Source: Bog-532 sp963830385 (GTDB lineage: Bacteria > Actinomycetota > Actinomycetes > Streptosporangiales > Streptosporangiaceae). Taken from it: DNA of 64,000 nucleotides. Made by a program: the position numbers and the translations under genes. Position 1 is the first letter of the stretch, and each line of letters starts with the position of its first letter. Positions 53,887 through 62,807 of the stretch are shown here, piece after piece. The notes under the pieces were generated by a model that saw nothing but the letters and a program-made list of their open reading frames with translations, did not search any database and was not told where the DNA came from. The stretch is taken from NCBI GenBank assembly GCA_963830385.1, contig CAWHMD010000006.1, forward strand, positions 124,001 through 188,000, read 5' to 3'.

Positions 53887-54729
53887 ATGCGCAGACATAA
53901 CAACGGCGCATCCCCTCCGGGACAGCACGACTACTGGACTCCGGAGAGCGGGTCACGGCCGGACCTGGCGCTCTACGAGCGGCTCATCGAGGACGGCGTT
54001 GCCGCGGCCGACGCGCGGCGGACCGGCATCGATCATGTCACCGCGCGGCGGCTGGCCATCTGGCTGGCCGCCCGGCCGCAGACGCCGGTCTTCGCTCGGA
54101 GCCTGCTCCAATTCGCCGAAACGGGAGCGATCAGCCGGTCGCTCCGGGTTCAGCTTCGCATTCATGCCCGCTCTGGCAACTACGCCGACCTGCCGCAGGC
54201 GGCTCGGCTCTTGCACTACTGCGCCGACCGGGGCGCTGACGTCGGGCCGATCGGCGCGAATTTCGGCGCCGCCTGCGACCAGCTCGACCGCGCCGATGCC
54301 ATGCTGACCGACCTCCACGACCGCAAGAGGCAAGGCCACGCACAGCCCGAACCCGCGTGGCCAGAAGTAGACGGCCCCCGCAGTTTCGCGGTGGCGAACC
54401 GGGATCCGCAGAGCCAGACGATCAGCTTCGTTCTCGACTCGGCCACGGCGTACACAGTCATGTTCGCCATCGCAGCGCACGCCACCGAGCGCGAAGCCCA
54501 TATCCGTGAAGTAGAGCGATATGGACGGACCCTGCCGGAGGGCTCCTATGGGCGACGGAACCGCGAGGCCATCGTGGCTCGCGAGAGCCGGATCGCCGAC
54601 CGGTTGCGAGCCGTACAGCAGGCGTACCGCACGGCCCTGGAGCGTGATGAGATGTTCAGCTCTCCCGAGGCCACCAGGCCCAGCCGCGCATCCCAGCGTG
54701 CGGCCGACCGGGAGATCGAGCTGGGCTAG
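53887..54729 (+). CDS. Unrecognised helical protein downstream of the coupling ATPase
   Basis: 280 residues, 60 bp after the TraG-like gene, same strand. Largely helical with the run LERDEMFSSPEATRPSR near the end. A short N-terminal tail is low in hydrophobics; no membrane or Cys signal. Such proteins accompany TraG-like genes in actinomycete elements (recollection, not confirmed here). The stop abuts the converging XRE-PLD regulator. Confidence 0.5.
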   Translation: MRRHNNGASPPGQHDYWTPESGSRPDLALYERLIEDGVAAADARRTGIDHVTARRLAIWLAARPQTPVFARSLLQFAETGAISRSLRVQLRIHARSGNYADLPQAARLLHYCADRGADVGPIGANFGAACDQLDRADAMLTDLHDRKRQGHAQPEPAWPEVDGPRSFAVANRDPQSQTISFVLDSATAYTVMFAIAAHATEREAHIREVERYGRTLPEGSYGRRNREAIVARESRIADRLRAVQQAYRTALERDEMFSSPEATRPSRASQRAADREIELG

Positions 54730-55461
54730 TCACCTGGCTAAGGTCGTTGCCGTTTCCCAGACCTGGTTGAAGCTGTCGACGTACGTCGTGGCCATGCTGC
54801 TCGCGCCGACCGCACGGAGGGCAAAGACCGGAGCGTGTGCCGCAGGCGTTCCGTACACGTGCTGGTTGACGAGGAGATCGTCGTCAGCCCAGTAGATCGA
54901 GTTGTACAGCGCGGCCTTATGCAGACGGATCTCGACGTTGTCGACTTCAGCCAGCGGGCCGAACAGGGCCAGAGCGTTGCGGATCTTGGCGGGCATGGCG
55001 TCGCCAATACCCTCCTCTTCGCCACGCCGGATCGCATGCTCGCTGTACGGATCGCCCAGCGCGATCTTCACCGTCACGCCGCGGCGGCCCTTGTGGGCGA
55101 GGGTAGCGAGGATGCCGGCGTCTTCGGCCAGGAAGAGCGCGCTGTAGGCGAGGATGCCGATCTGCCGTTCGGCCGACTCGAAGAACCGGGCCCAGACTTC
55201 GCGCGGCACGGCCCAGCGGTGCGGATAGATCGCGCCCATCTCCTCGGGCCGGGCGCCCACGCTCAGCGGTCCGCCAGCTCCCGGCCACAGGTCTGCCTCG
55301 TTCGCGCCGAGCAGGTCGGCCAGGGCCAGGCGATTGCCCGTATAGGGGACGCGGCCGTTCAACCAACGCCGGACGGTCTTGGGGTCGACGCCCAGGCGGG
55401 CCGCGACGTCGACCTCGCGCAACCGCGCCCGCAACAGGGCGCGCCGTAGGGGCTCGTTCAT
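54730..55461 (-). CDS. XRE-type regulator with PLD-like C-terminal domain
   Basis: 243 residues. The N-terminus is a helix-turn-helix (LREVDVAARLGVDPKTVRRW). The C-terminal part resembles the phospholipase-D-like receiver seen after some Streptomyces regulators: WARFFESAERQIGILAYSAL, VTVKIALGD, VEIRLHKAALYNSIYWADDD. There is no complete HxKx4D motif, so this domain may sense a ligand rather than cut. It starts at ATG 55461. It converges with the gene at 53887. Confidence 0.7.
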   Translation of the reverse strand: MNEPLRRALLRARLREVDVAARLGVDPKTVRRWLNGRVPYTGNRLALADLLGANEADLWPGAGGPLSVGARPEEMGAIYPHRWAVPREVWARFFESAERQIGILAYSALFLAEDAGILATLAHKGRRGVTVKIALGDPYSEHAIRRGEEEGIGDAMPAKIRNALALFGPLAEVDNVEIRLHKAALYNSIYWADDDLLVNQHVYGTPAAHAPVFALRAVGASSMATTYVDSFNQVWETATTLAR

Positions 55462-55625
55462 CGTTCCGCTCCCGAAAGCGAGACTACGGCCGACGGTAGC
55501 AGAAGACGTCCCTAGAAGTCCCTCGCGCGGGGTGCAGAAGTTCCGAGGTCCACAGGAGGCTTTTTCTATCAGCGGAAGCCGTTAAGCAAGCGGTTCCTCT
55601 GAGGCCAGGGAGAGGTGACATCAGC

Positions 55626-56261
55626 ATGACTGCCGTATCGGCTATCAGGCCCGACATTCCTGTCCAGCTGCTGATCCAGCAGTTGAATGCGGCCGGTCTC
55701 GGTGCGGAATGCTCCCCTCGAAGCGACGGTTATGAGCTGATCATTTCCAATGTGGCGACTGGGAAATCTTGCCTGTCACTTACTGGCACGAGACAAGCCT
55801 GCTGGCACTATGAACCACTGGCTGGCTCGGCCATCCACTCCGCGGCCCTCACTGCGATCGTCGGGCATCTGCTCGCTGCCCCTTACAGCGCCCAAGCAGT
55901 CCCTGACCCAAATGCATATCGCGCGTTCCCCCTCAAGGGACAGGTCGGCCGGATGCTGGAAAACCACTGCCTAACCGTCACCCTGCGGGTAACCGAAGAC
56001 TGGGAAACGTTTGAGGCCACCACCGACATCGACGTCACCAACCCCGCCCGACCCTGGCTCGGCACCGTCACCATGGCCGACAACGCCGACCTGGACTGGC
56101 ACTTGGACTGGCGTGCCGCATTCGGCGAAAACCCCGCCGCCCTGATCGACATCGTCGCACCCGTCCTGTGCTCTACTCACATCCAGCAAGGGACTGCCGG
56201 GCTCCGGCAGGTGCCGTACGAAATTCCGACAGAGGTCACCGGTATCGGGCCGCCCTTGTAG
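55626..56261 (+). CDS. Unrecognised 211-residue protein
   Basis: Starts MTAVSAIRPDIPVQLLIQQL at 55626. Balanced composition, a few Cys, a possible alpha/beta fold; no motif I can name. A GGGAGAGG stretch lies about 11 nt before the ATG. It is the last + strand gene before the immunity-like block. Confidence 0.45.
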   Translation: MTAVSAIRPDIPVQLLIQQLNAAGLGAECSPRSDGYELIISNVATGKSCLSLTGTRQACWHYEPLAGSAIHSAALTAIVGHLLAAPYSAQAVPDPNAYRAFPLKGQVGRMLENHCLTVTLRVTEDWETFEATTDIDVTNPARPWLGTVTMADNADLDWHLDWRAAFGENPAALIDIVAPVLCSTHIQQGTAGLRQVPYEIPTEVTGIGPPL

Positions 56262-56353
56262 ACAGGGCGGCACTCGCCGCCTGTTCCAGCGGAGTGTGCT
56301 GCCGAATTGCGCTTAAGAAGCTAGATCGAGGCATTAGCGCGAACTGGGGAGGT

Positions 56354-56971
56354 TCAGCTGGTGACTGCCCAGGCCAGGTCGTCCAGCAGGCCGCGGACGG
56401 CGAGGCGGGTTGTTAGCTCCGTGTGCTCGATGGGCTTGATGACTCCGGTGGCCAGGTTGCCGCTCACCAGATCAGCCTCACCCGATTCCCATACCGTGGC
56501 CTCGGCCATGCAGGGCAGCGCCTCGACCGCCACCCGGACTGCTCGCCCCGCGCCCTTCGGCCGGGGAAATTCCTCGAACTTGGCAACCGCTGACGCCGGC
56601 AACCTCCGCTGCCAGATCCCGAATTCGGTGTGCAGCATGTCGATGATCAGCGGTTCTGGGCCGCCGACAATAATGTCGGCCAGCTGCTGCAGCAGCGCCA
56701 GAACGCTCGGCCGGGCGGGCATGTCCGCACGGAGTCCATTGTTCGCATCGTCGACGAGCCGCTCGGCGATGATACGGCGGACTTCGCGGCGCTGGCCGAC
56801 GGTGATGTCGCCGAACCCGAACCAGCCCAGGTTCTCGTCCACGATGCCGTTAAGGTGCCCGGCCAGCCCAGCGTCGCTCGTGTGCTTGGCGACATCCCTG
56901 ACCACCCAGTCGAACAGCCAGGACGCCGCCGACCACAGCACACCGGGCGACACGTTCACCGTTCCGGCCAC
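56354..56971 (-). CDS. Unrecognised 205-residue protein, end of the immunity-like operon
   Basis: Starts at GTG 56971 with GGAGG 7 nt upstream (ATG is absent; a longer frame to 57937 runs through the IS630 element on the wrong strand). Helical N-terminus (SPGVLWSAASWLFDWVVRDV), then alpha/beta. Before the IS630 insertion it followed the gene at 58206-58586 by about 23 bp. I do not recognise it; its place suggests an immunity-like or accessory role. Confidence 0.5.
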   Translation of the reverse strand: MAGTVNVSPGVLWSAASWLFDWVVRDVAKHTSDAGLAGHLNGIVDENLGWFGFGDITVGQRREVRRIIAERLVDDANNGLRADMPARPSVLALLQQLADIIVGGPEPLIIDMLHTEFGIWQRRLPASAVAKFEEFPRPKGAGRAVRVAVEALPCMAEATVWESGEADLVSGNLATGVIKPIEHTELTTRLAVRGLLDDLAWAVTS

Positions 56972-56996
56972 TGATACCTCCGAAGCACCGCGCCTA

Positions 56997-58206
56997 GTGC
57001 CGTAGCAGATTAGGTTTGCGCGGGTTGAGTTTCCCGGCGGGCGCTGATCGCCGAGACTGGCGGGGTGAGTGAGCGGCTGCGTGTGCGCGAGATCGATGAC
57101 GACGAGGGCCGGCGGCTGGTGCGGATCATCCGCCGGGGCAGCGGGTCGGTGGTGACCTGGCGGCGGGCGCAGATGGTGCTGCTGTCCGCGCAGGGCATGG
57201 ACGCGGCTGGGATCGCGAAGGTGGCGTTTACCAGCGAGGACCGGGTGCGGGACGTGATCCGCAACTTCAACGCCGACGGGTTCAGCTCGCTGTACCCGAA
57301 GTACAAGGGCGGCCGGCCGCCGAAGTTCACCCTGGTCCAGCGGCGGGAGATCAAAAAGGTCGCCCAGACTCATCCGGGTGACCACGGCCTGCCGTTTTCC
57401 ACCTGGAGCCTGTCCAAGCTGGCGGAGTTCCCGGTGGCTGAGGGGGTGGTCGACGACATCAGCCACGAGGGCCTGCGCACGCTGCTCCGCGAGGAAGGCG
57501 TCACCTTTCAAAGGCTGAAAACGTGGAAGGCCTCGAAAGACCCGCGCTACGCCGAGAAGAAGGCGCGGGTCGAGCAGTTGTACGCGATCGCTGATCGCGA
57601 GGCGGTACCGCAGGACGGGGACCCGCAGGTGGTCCTCTGCGTGGACGAGTTCGGCCCGCTGAACCTGCAGCCGCACCCGGGCCGGCAGTGGGCCGCGGTC
57701 AGCGGCAAGGGGAAAGAGCCGGGCCGGGCGCCGCGCCGCCGGATGCGCGCGACCTATCACCGGACCGAGGGCGTCCGGCACCTGCTCGCCGCCTACGAGC
57801 TGGGCGAGGACAAGCTGTTCGGGCACGTCAAGCCGCGCAAGACCCGGGCCCGGTTCCTGGAGTTCTGCCGCTACCTGCGCTCGCTCTACCCGATCGAGAC
57901 CAGGATCGCGATCATCTGCGACAACTTCAGCCCGCACCTGACCACGGCCAGGGACGGCCGCGTGGGCGCCTGGGCGGCGGCGGCCAACGTTGAGATCGCT
58001 TACACGCCCTCGAACGCGTCCTGGTTAAACCGCATCGAAGCCCAGTTCACGGCACTGCGCTACTTCGCGCTCGACGGCACCGACCACGCCACCCACAAAG
58101 ACCAGGCCAGCATGATCCGCCGGTACATCATCTGGCGGAACAACCACGCCTACGACGAACGGCTCCGCCGCATCGTCGACCGGGCAAACGTAGCTTGATA
58201 CGGCAC
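56997..58206. mobile_element. IS630-family insertion sequence with TA target duplication
   Basis: The left end begins GTGCCGTAGCAGATTAGGTT (56997) and the right end, read inward, begins GTGCCGTATCAAGCTACGTT (58206). The 26-bp arms differ at seven positions. Both are flanked by TA (56995-56996 and 58207-58208), the usual IS630 target. Length 1,210 bp. The insertion falls at the stop codon of the gene at 58206-58586. Confidence 0.85.
57065..58198 (+). CDS. IS630-family transposase
   Basis: 377 residues. Helix-turn-helix region (MVLLSAQGMDAAGIAKVAFT, VRDVIRNFNADGFSSLYP) precedes the DDE core: first Asp in LCVDEFGPLNL, second in ICDNFSPHLT, and Glu in SNASWLNRIEAQFTALRY, all intact. It is in one frame and ends inside the right terminal repeat (TGA 58196-58198), so the element could be active. 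Confidence 0.88.
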   Translation: MSERLRVREIDDDEGRRLVRIIRRGSGSVVTWRRAQMVLLSAQGMDAAGIAKVAFTSEDRVRDVIRNFNADGFSSLYPKYKGGRPPKFTLVQRREIKKVAQTHPGDHGLPFSTWSLSKLAEFPVAEGVVDDISHEGLRTLLREEGVTFQRLKTWKASKDPRYAEKKARVEQLYAIADREAVPQDGDPQVVLCVDEFGPLNLQPHPGRQWAAVSGKGKEPGRAPRRRMRATYHRTEGVRHLLAAYELGEDKLFGHVKPRKTRARFLEFCRYLRSLYPIETRIAIICDNFSPHLTTARDGRVGAWAAAANVEIAYTPSNASWLNRIEAQFTALRYFALDGTDHATHKDQASMIRRYIIWRNNHAYDERLRRIVDRANVA

Positions 58207-58586
58207 TAGCTGCGGGTCTCGTCGATGGTGACCTGCACGTCGCCGCCGGTCACCGCCATGAATCCCCACTCGCCTTCCAGCCGGTAGCAGCCGGGATTCC
58301 ACTCGAACGAGTCGATGTGGTCGTAGTCGAGTTCCCCGGTCGCATCCCGGGCGGGCGGCGTGCCCTGCTCCGTCCACTGCAGCGACGTGACGGCCTGGAT
58401 GCGGAACTCTCCGCGCCGGAAGCACGCGAACTCTTCCGGCCGCTTCGGCTGGTAGAGCGGGTGATCGGGCGTGAGAACAAAGTCCACCGCGAAGACCAAC
58501 TCACCCGGTGTGGCGGTGATGGCGAGGACGTAGGACTCTTCGAGGACGATGTCCTGCAGGCCCTTGATGTCGGTGTAGGGCTTCAC
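58206..58586 (-). CDS. Unrecognised 126-residue immunity-like protein
   Basis: ATG 58586 overlaps the Imm7-like gene stop. Sequence begins MKPYTDIKGLQDIVLEESYV and has beta-rich text (LAITATPGELVFAVDFVLTP, EFACFRRGEFRIQAVTSLQW). Its stop TAG is made of the duplicated TA plus the G of the IS630 end (on the minus strand), and the pre-insertion sequence would also read TAG, so the protein is complete. Small size and neighbours suggest an immunity protein; the family is not assigned. Confidence 0.55.
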   Translation of the reverse strand: MKPYTDIKGLQDIVLEESYVLAITATPGELVFAVDFVLTPDHPLYQPKRPEEFACFRRGEFRIQAVTSLQWTEQGTPPARDATGELDYDHIDSFEWNPGCYRLEGEWGFMAVTGGDVQVTIDETRS

Positions 58587-58999
58587 AGCAGGTCCAGGTC
58601 CCCGTTGTCTTCGATCACCGGATTGCAGGGCGACAGGAACGGGTCTGGGAGTTCGGTGATCTTGCCGCGGGCCATGAGGCGGACCCGGAAGGCATTGGGG
58701 CCGTACGGTTCGGGCATCTCGTCGTCCCGTTCGTAGACCAGCCCGTAGGAGCCGGGTAGGCGGCGGGCGATGGTGGCCAGGAACAGATCGAGCCGTTCCC
58801 CTTCGGACCGGCGCCGGTTGATGAACCCGGTCGCGGTGAAGAAGTGGCCGCCGTTGAGGCTGTGCACCGCGAACACCGCGTCATGCCAGACCGAGTCGGC
58901 CGCCAGCTCCTTGAGCTCAGCGACCTTTTCCTCCAGTTGCCCCTCGTCGCTTTCAAACGCTGACTCGCCCAGCCCGATCCAGGCGTGGAATTCATGCAT
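58583..58999 (-). CDS. Imm7-like immunity protein
   Basis: 138 residues from ATG 58999. The start MHEFHAWIGLGESAFESDEG and the following LEEKVAELKEL region match the Imm7 immunity family as I recall it (an aromatic M-x-F/Y-H-G/A-W start). Such proteins neutralise a polymorphic toxin made by kin. The gene overlaps the gene at 58992 by 8 bp and the gene at 58206 by 4 bp. The cognate toxin is not in the window. Confidence 0.6.
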   Translation of the reverse strand: MHEFHAWIGLGESAFESDEGQLEEKVAELKELAADSVWHDAVFAVHSLNGGHFFTATGFINRRRSEGERLDLFLATIARRLPGSYGLVYERDDEMPEPYGPNAFRVRLMARGKITELPDPFLSPCNPVIEDNGDLDLL

Positions 59000-59303
59000 C
59001 AGCGTCCTCGTCTTCGTCGTCGTACAGGTCGGCGAGGCCGTGTGCTTCGAGGGCGGCACGGACACGGGCTCTTTCCTGCCGAGGAGGATTGATGCTTATC
59101 GCGGCGGCCGCGTCGTTGTCCACGACCACCGCCTCGCCGCCGGTGAACTCCGCCACGACCTGGGCCAGGTTGCGCGCCGAAAGCAGGTCCCCGAGCACGA
59201 TCAGCATCGGCCGGTAGTCCTGCTTCGGAACACCGTCGGGATAGGTGCGCTGCAAGACCCGCGAGCACCGGCCGGAGCGGTTCAGCAAGTCCATCTCCAT
59301 CAT
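58992..59303 (-). CDS. Unrecognised 103-residue protein of the immunity-like operon
   Basis: Starts MMEMDLLNRSGRCSRVLQRT at 59303 (or the second Met); ends in an acidic tail (YDDEDEDADA). A hydrophobic core (YRPMLIVLGDLLSARNLAQV) suggests an alpha/beta unit. It overlaps the Imm7-like gene. Too short to place in a family. Confidence 0.45.
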   Translation of the reverse strand: MMEMDLLNRSGRCSRVLQRTYPDGVPKQDYRPMLIVLGDLLSARNLAQVVAEFTGGEAVVVDNDAAAAISINPPRQERARVRAALEAHGLADLYDDEDEDADA

Positions 59304-59313
59304 CGCCTTCGAG

Positions 59314-59775
59314 TTAGTCGCCCCAGCTGTCGCTGCCCAGGGCAGCGAGCACGTCCTGGGGCGAGCGGTCCCAGCCCTCTCCAGTGGCGAGGGTCAACAG
59401 GTCACCGGCAGACTTCTCACGGCCCGACAGGTCACCGCCGCTGATCAGGTTGGCTTCGTCGATGATCCGGCCCTCGCCGAGGATCGCGATCGCCGCCGCG
59501 GTCACGTACATCAGCAGCAGCGACGAGTCGATGCCCCGCTCACCGAGCCCGACTTCGAGCTCCCAGCAGTCCTCCCACTCATGCAGCCCGGGCGGCGATG
59601 CGCTGACCAGCGTGCAGGTGCCGTCCCACAGCAGCTTCCAGCTCATTTCGCCGTCGTCGTCGATCAGCGCGTGGACGGCCAGGCGCAAGACCATGCACAT
59701 CAGCGGCCCCACCAGCCGGGCGACCTGCTCAGGCTCAGGCACTGCCGGGCAGACGACGTCCAGCTCAACCGACAT
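59314..59775 (-). CDS. Unrecognised 153-residue immunity-like protein
   Basis: First gene of the minus-strand row, 10 bp before the next. Composition is acidic with two hydrophobic runs (LVGPLMCMVLRLAVHALI, SLLLMYVTAAAIAILGE) and WKLLWDGTCTLVSASPPGLH. The pattern (small, acidic, in a row with an Imm7-like gene) fits an immunity protein. No family assigned. Confidence 0.5.
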   Translation of the reverse strand: MSVELDVVCPAVPEPEQVARLVGPLMCMVLRLAVHALIDDDGEMSWKLLWDGTCTLVSASPPGLHEWEDCWELEVGLGERGIDSSLLLMYVTAAAIAILGEGRIIDEANLISGGDLSGREKSAGDLLTLATGEGWDRSPQDVLAALGSDSWGD

Positions 59776-60018
59776 GGCTCATCACCGCTTCACCGCGCAT
59801 CTGCCACCGCCTGAACCCCGGTGATATCCCGGTCATGAAGCTGTGCGATCCCGGCGCCGCCGCGCCCGTATCAGCCGAGCCTGATTGTGCTGCCTGCATG
59901 CGTGTCGTTGTAGCGGCACGAGCCAGATGCCGGTAACCGGAACGGTCATTCTTCGGCAATGCCCCCGGCAGCATCGGCAGGCTCGGTGCGCGGCAAACCC
60001 AGCCTGTTACCGCAGCTT

Positions 60019-60057
60019 GATCACTCTTTGCGGTGATCGCGGCGGCTGCGGAGCCGC
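60019..60057. other. Two adjacent stem-loops upstream of the HD-domain gene
   Basis: GATCAC (60019-60024) pairs with GTGATC (60033-60038), and GCGGCT (60042-60047) pairs with AGCCGC (60052-60057) across a 4-nt loop. They lie in the 59776-60178 gap, which holds no gene I can support. They may be a leader or operator; no U tract follows. Confidence 0.35.
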
Positions 60058-60178
60058 ATCTTCGTAAGACATTCTTAAGGGCTCGGCAGCCAGGCTGCGC
60101 GGGACAGTAAGTGCGTCCAGCCCGCCGGTCCATCAGCGGGCACATAGGGGCAGCCAGCGGAGAAAAGGCGGCAAGTGA

Positions 60179-61111
60179 ATGGCTGCATTACAACGGCGAT
60201 GCCCAGAAACTCACGACCACCGATGCCCGCCGCCGGTGTGCGAAGGCGAATGCGAGCTCGACGGCATCAACTGGTGCCCCGGCATGCCCAAGCACGGCCG
60301 GCCACCCCGCGAGATCAGGGAAACCAGATCCGCCCGGGAAGCCGAGCAACTGGCCAGCGACGCCGGGCCCGCCGACGATCCGGGCAACAGCCGCCGCCGG
60401 CTGCTGGCCACCATGCCGCTGCACGCGATCAGCTCCACCTACGGCGAAGCCGGCCTGCGCCAACGGTTCGCGGCCGAGATCGCGACCATGCCGGAACCGG
60501 ACCGGCGCCGCCTGGACGAGGCGCTGCAGCTGGCGTCCCGCCTGCACGCCGAAGACTGGCGGCAAAACGAGCCCTACATCAACCACCCGCTGCGGGTCGC
60601 TACCCGGATCATGGCCCACTACAGCATCAACGACCCCGACGTGATCGCGGCCGCGTTGCTGCACGACACCGTCGAAGATCACGCCGCGGAGCTGACCCCG
60701 GACGGCCGCCCGGATCCGCAGGCGGCGCTGGCCGAACTGGCCGCCCGGTTCGGGCCCCGGGTCGCCGGGCTGGTAGCGGACGTGACGAACCCTCAATATG
60801 ACCCCTACCGGGACACCAGCGACAAGAACGAGCACTACCGCCAGCACGTGGCCGCCAGCCTGGACGCCTCATCGTGGGCCCGGGTCATCAAGGCCTCCGA
60901 CTTCACCGACAACGGCGTCGGACTGATCCACACCACCGGGCCACGGATCGACTATCTGGCCCGCAAATACACCGGGCTCGTGCCCGTGCTGCGGGAAATG
61001 ATCACCCGCCCGGACACCCCGCTGAACGAGCCGGCGCGGCAGCGCATCCTGGACCAGCTGGCCCGGGCCGAGGAACGATTCGATGCCATCCTGCCGGCAT
61101 CCCAGGCCTAA
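60179..61111 (+). CDS. HD-domain protein, (p)ppGpp-hydrolase-like
   Basis: 310 residues. The N-terminus has five Cys in a short run (C8, C16, C21, C25, C33) and may bind metal. The HD core is typical of RelA/SpoT hydrolase domains and Mesh1-like enzymes: NEPYINHPLRVATRIMAHY, AALLHDTVEDHAAELTPDGR, ADVTNP and VIKASDFTDN. It would cleave a pyrophosphate-type nucleotide alarmone; no synthetase domain is present. AAGGCGG lies upstream of ATG 60179. No obvious operon partner; the ATP-grasp gene follows at 91 bp. Confidence 0.72.
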   Translation: MAALQRRCPETHDHRCPPPVCEGECELDGINWCPGMPKHGRPPREIRETRSAREAEQLASDAGPADDPGNSRRRLLATMPLHAISSTYGEAGLRQRFAAEIATMPEPDRRRLDEALQLASRLHAEDWRQNEPYINHPLRVATRIMAHYSINDPDVIAAALLHDTVEDHAAELTPDGRPDPQAALAELAARFGPRVAGLVADVTNPQYDPYRDTSDKNEHYRQHVAASLDASSWARVIKASDFTDNGVGLIHTTGPRIDYLARKYTGLVPVLREMITRPDTPLNEPARQRILDQLARAEERFDAILPASQA

Positions 61112-61201
61112 CGCCGCGAACAGTACTGGCAGCTGTCACAGTGCGCCGCCCGCGGCCCAGCTGGCAGTTCCAGTGCGATATTCCGGTGGAGGAGGAGCCT
61201 G

Positions 61202-62117
61202 ATGCCCGTCGCCGATACTGGCCAGGTGCTGCTCCTTGTGCCTGCCGATCCGCTGCGTGCCCGCCGTGCCGATGAGCACTTCGCGGCCGAAGCCGCGGCG
61301 GCCCGGGATCTTGGCCATGACGTGGCGCTGATCGACCATGATCTGCTGACCGAGCCGGACGGGGCCGGGCCCGCGGTCGCCCGGGTCCCGCCGGCAGCAG
61401 CCGGCGGTCTACCGCGGCTGGATGGTCAGCAGCAGCCAGTACGCTGCCCTGGCCGACGCGCTCGCGGCCCGGGGCGTAACCCTGGGCACCAGCGCCAGGC
61501 AGTACCGGCAGGCCCACGAGCTACGGGGCTGGTATCCCACGCTGGCCCCGGTCACCCCAGCCGCGGCCTGGACCACCGGCGACAGCGAGGAAGAGTTCCG
61601 CGCGGCGTGCGCGCGGCTGGGCCCGGGCCCGGCGGTGCTCCGCGACTACGTCAAGTCGATGAAACACTACTGGCACGAGGCCGCCTACATCCCCGAGGCC
61701 GCCGACCACGCGGCCGCGTGGAAGGTCGCGGCCCGATTCCGCGAACTGCGCGAGACCGAGTTCACCGGCGGGTTCGTGCTGCGGCGCTTTGAGCAGCTCA
61801 CCGGCACGGAGGTCCGGACCTGGTGGACCGGCGGGACCTGCCGCCTGATCACCGCCCGCCCCGACACACCCGCCCAGCTACCGCCAGCCGATGTCGGCCT
61901 GGCCCCGCTCACCCGGCTGATCGGCTCGCTGGCCCTGCCGGTGGTCACCGCCGACCTGGCCCGCCGCGCCGACGGGACCTGGCGACTCATCGAGCTCGGC
62001 GACGGGCAAGTCAGCGACCTCCCCAACAGCACCGAACCCAGCCCATTCCTCAACGCCGTCCTCACCTCTAGCCACGCACGCGGCCCGGACTACGGCAGCC
62101 GAAATCGAAACACGTGA
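61202..62117 (+). pseudogene. ATP-grasp protein (DUF4343-like) split by a frameshift
   Basis: A strong GGAGGAGGAG site precedes ATG 61202. The first frame gives ~65 sensible residues (TGQVLLLVPADPLRARRADE onward), then the good sequence moves to the frame that reads QQPAVYRGWMVSSSQYAALA near 61400. The C-terminal part is ATP-grasp-like: VLRDYVKSMKHYWHEAAYIP, EFTGGFVLRRFEQLTGTEVR and WRLIELGDGQVSDLP. A one-base slip in CCGCCGGCAGCAG explains it. Either a sequencing error or a true mutation; intact it would be about 304 residues. Confidence 0.65.
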
Positions 62118-62807
62118 CCGGGTAACAGCACCCCCGAGCCGCCGTTCTGCACTGGATGCTTCTCCCGCCCGGGACCTGTGAGGCGCAGAACAGGCCAATC
62201 TAGCGCGACGAACTTCGGGACCGACTCCGATGGGAACGACCGATCATGCCGAATAGCGGACGTTGCGTCTTCGCATACCTATGCCCTGCCCTGGGTGCCG
62301 CCGACGGCCGCAGCGATCGTCAATTCAGCCTCGTCCAGTGGGGAGCATGCCGAAGTTGCCGATTACGATTGCCCGATGCTCTCGGGATCGTTCAGTGCAG
62401 TTGGGCGCAGATCATCCGTTCCGACGCTTCGCGGGGCCTAATGGCCGGTGGATTGTGGGTCGGGCTCGCCCTGGACAGACCCTAGAATCCGCTGACCTAG
62501 ACGAGTACGCTTGATGTTTACTTATAGGACTGGTGTTTGGCACGTATCCGGCACTGGGTCACTCGCAGTGCCCGTATGGGTTTGGGGGGCGGCGGAGTTG
62601 AACCCAGGCTTGAGACGTCAAGCATGTCCTTGGGCCTAACATCGACACGTGGCAGGCGCGTGAAGATCGAGGTTAACGCGACATTCAGTGCGGTATGGGT
62701 CACCTGTTGGCCTTTCTCAGAAAGAAGCTCGGCCTCAACTGTCTAGGTGACCATGCCAGGAATCTCGTCTCGCTTAAGGCTGCAACGGCTACGACAGGAA
62801 AATCTTC
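62118..62807. other. Gene-poor stretch before the TPR gene
   Basis: Short overlapping frames on the + strand lack a start site or a familiar motif, and third-position G/C bias is not kept. The stretch becomes less GC-rich towards 62500-62807, so the low-GC gene that follows was probably brought in with its upstream DNA. I see no clear promoter. Confidence 0.4.

Noticed and set aside
56354..57937. A 527-codon open frame on the - strand through the IS630 element
   Set aside because: Its 5' two thirds are the antisense of the IS630 transposase. The real gene starts at GTG 56971, which has its own GGAGG site.
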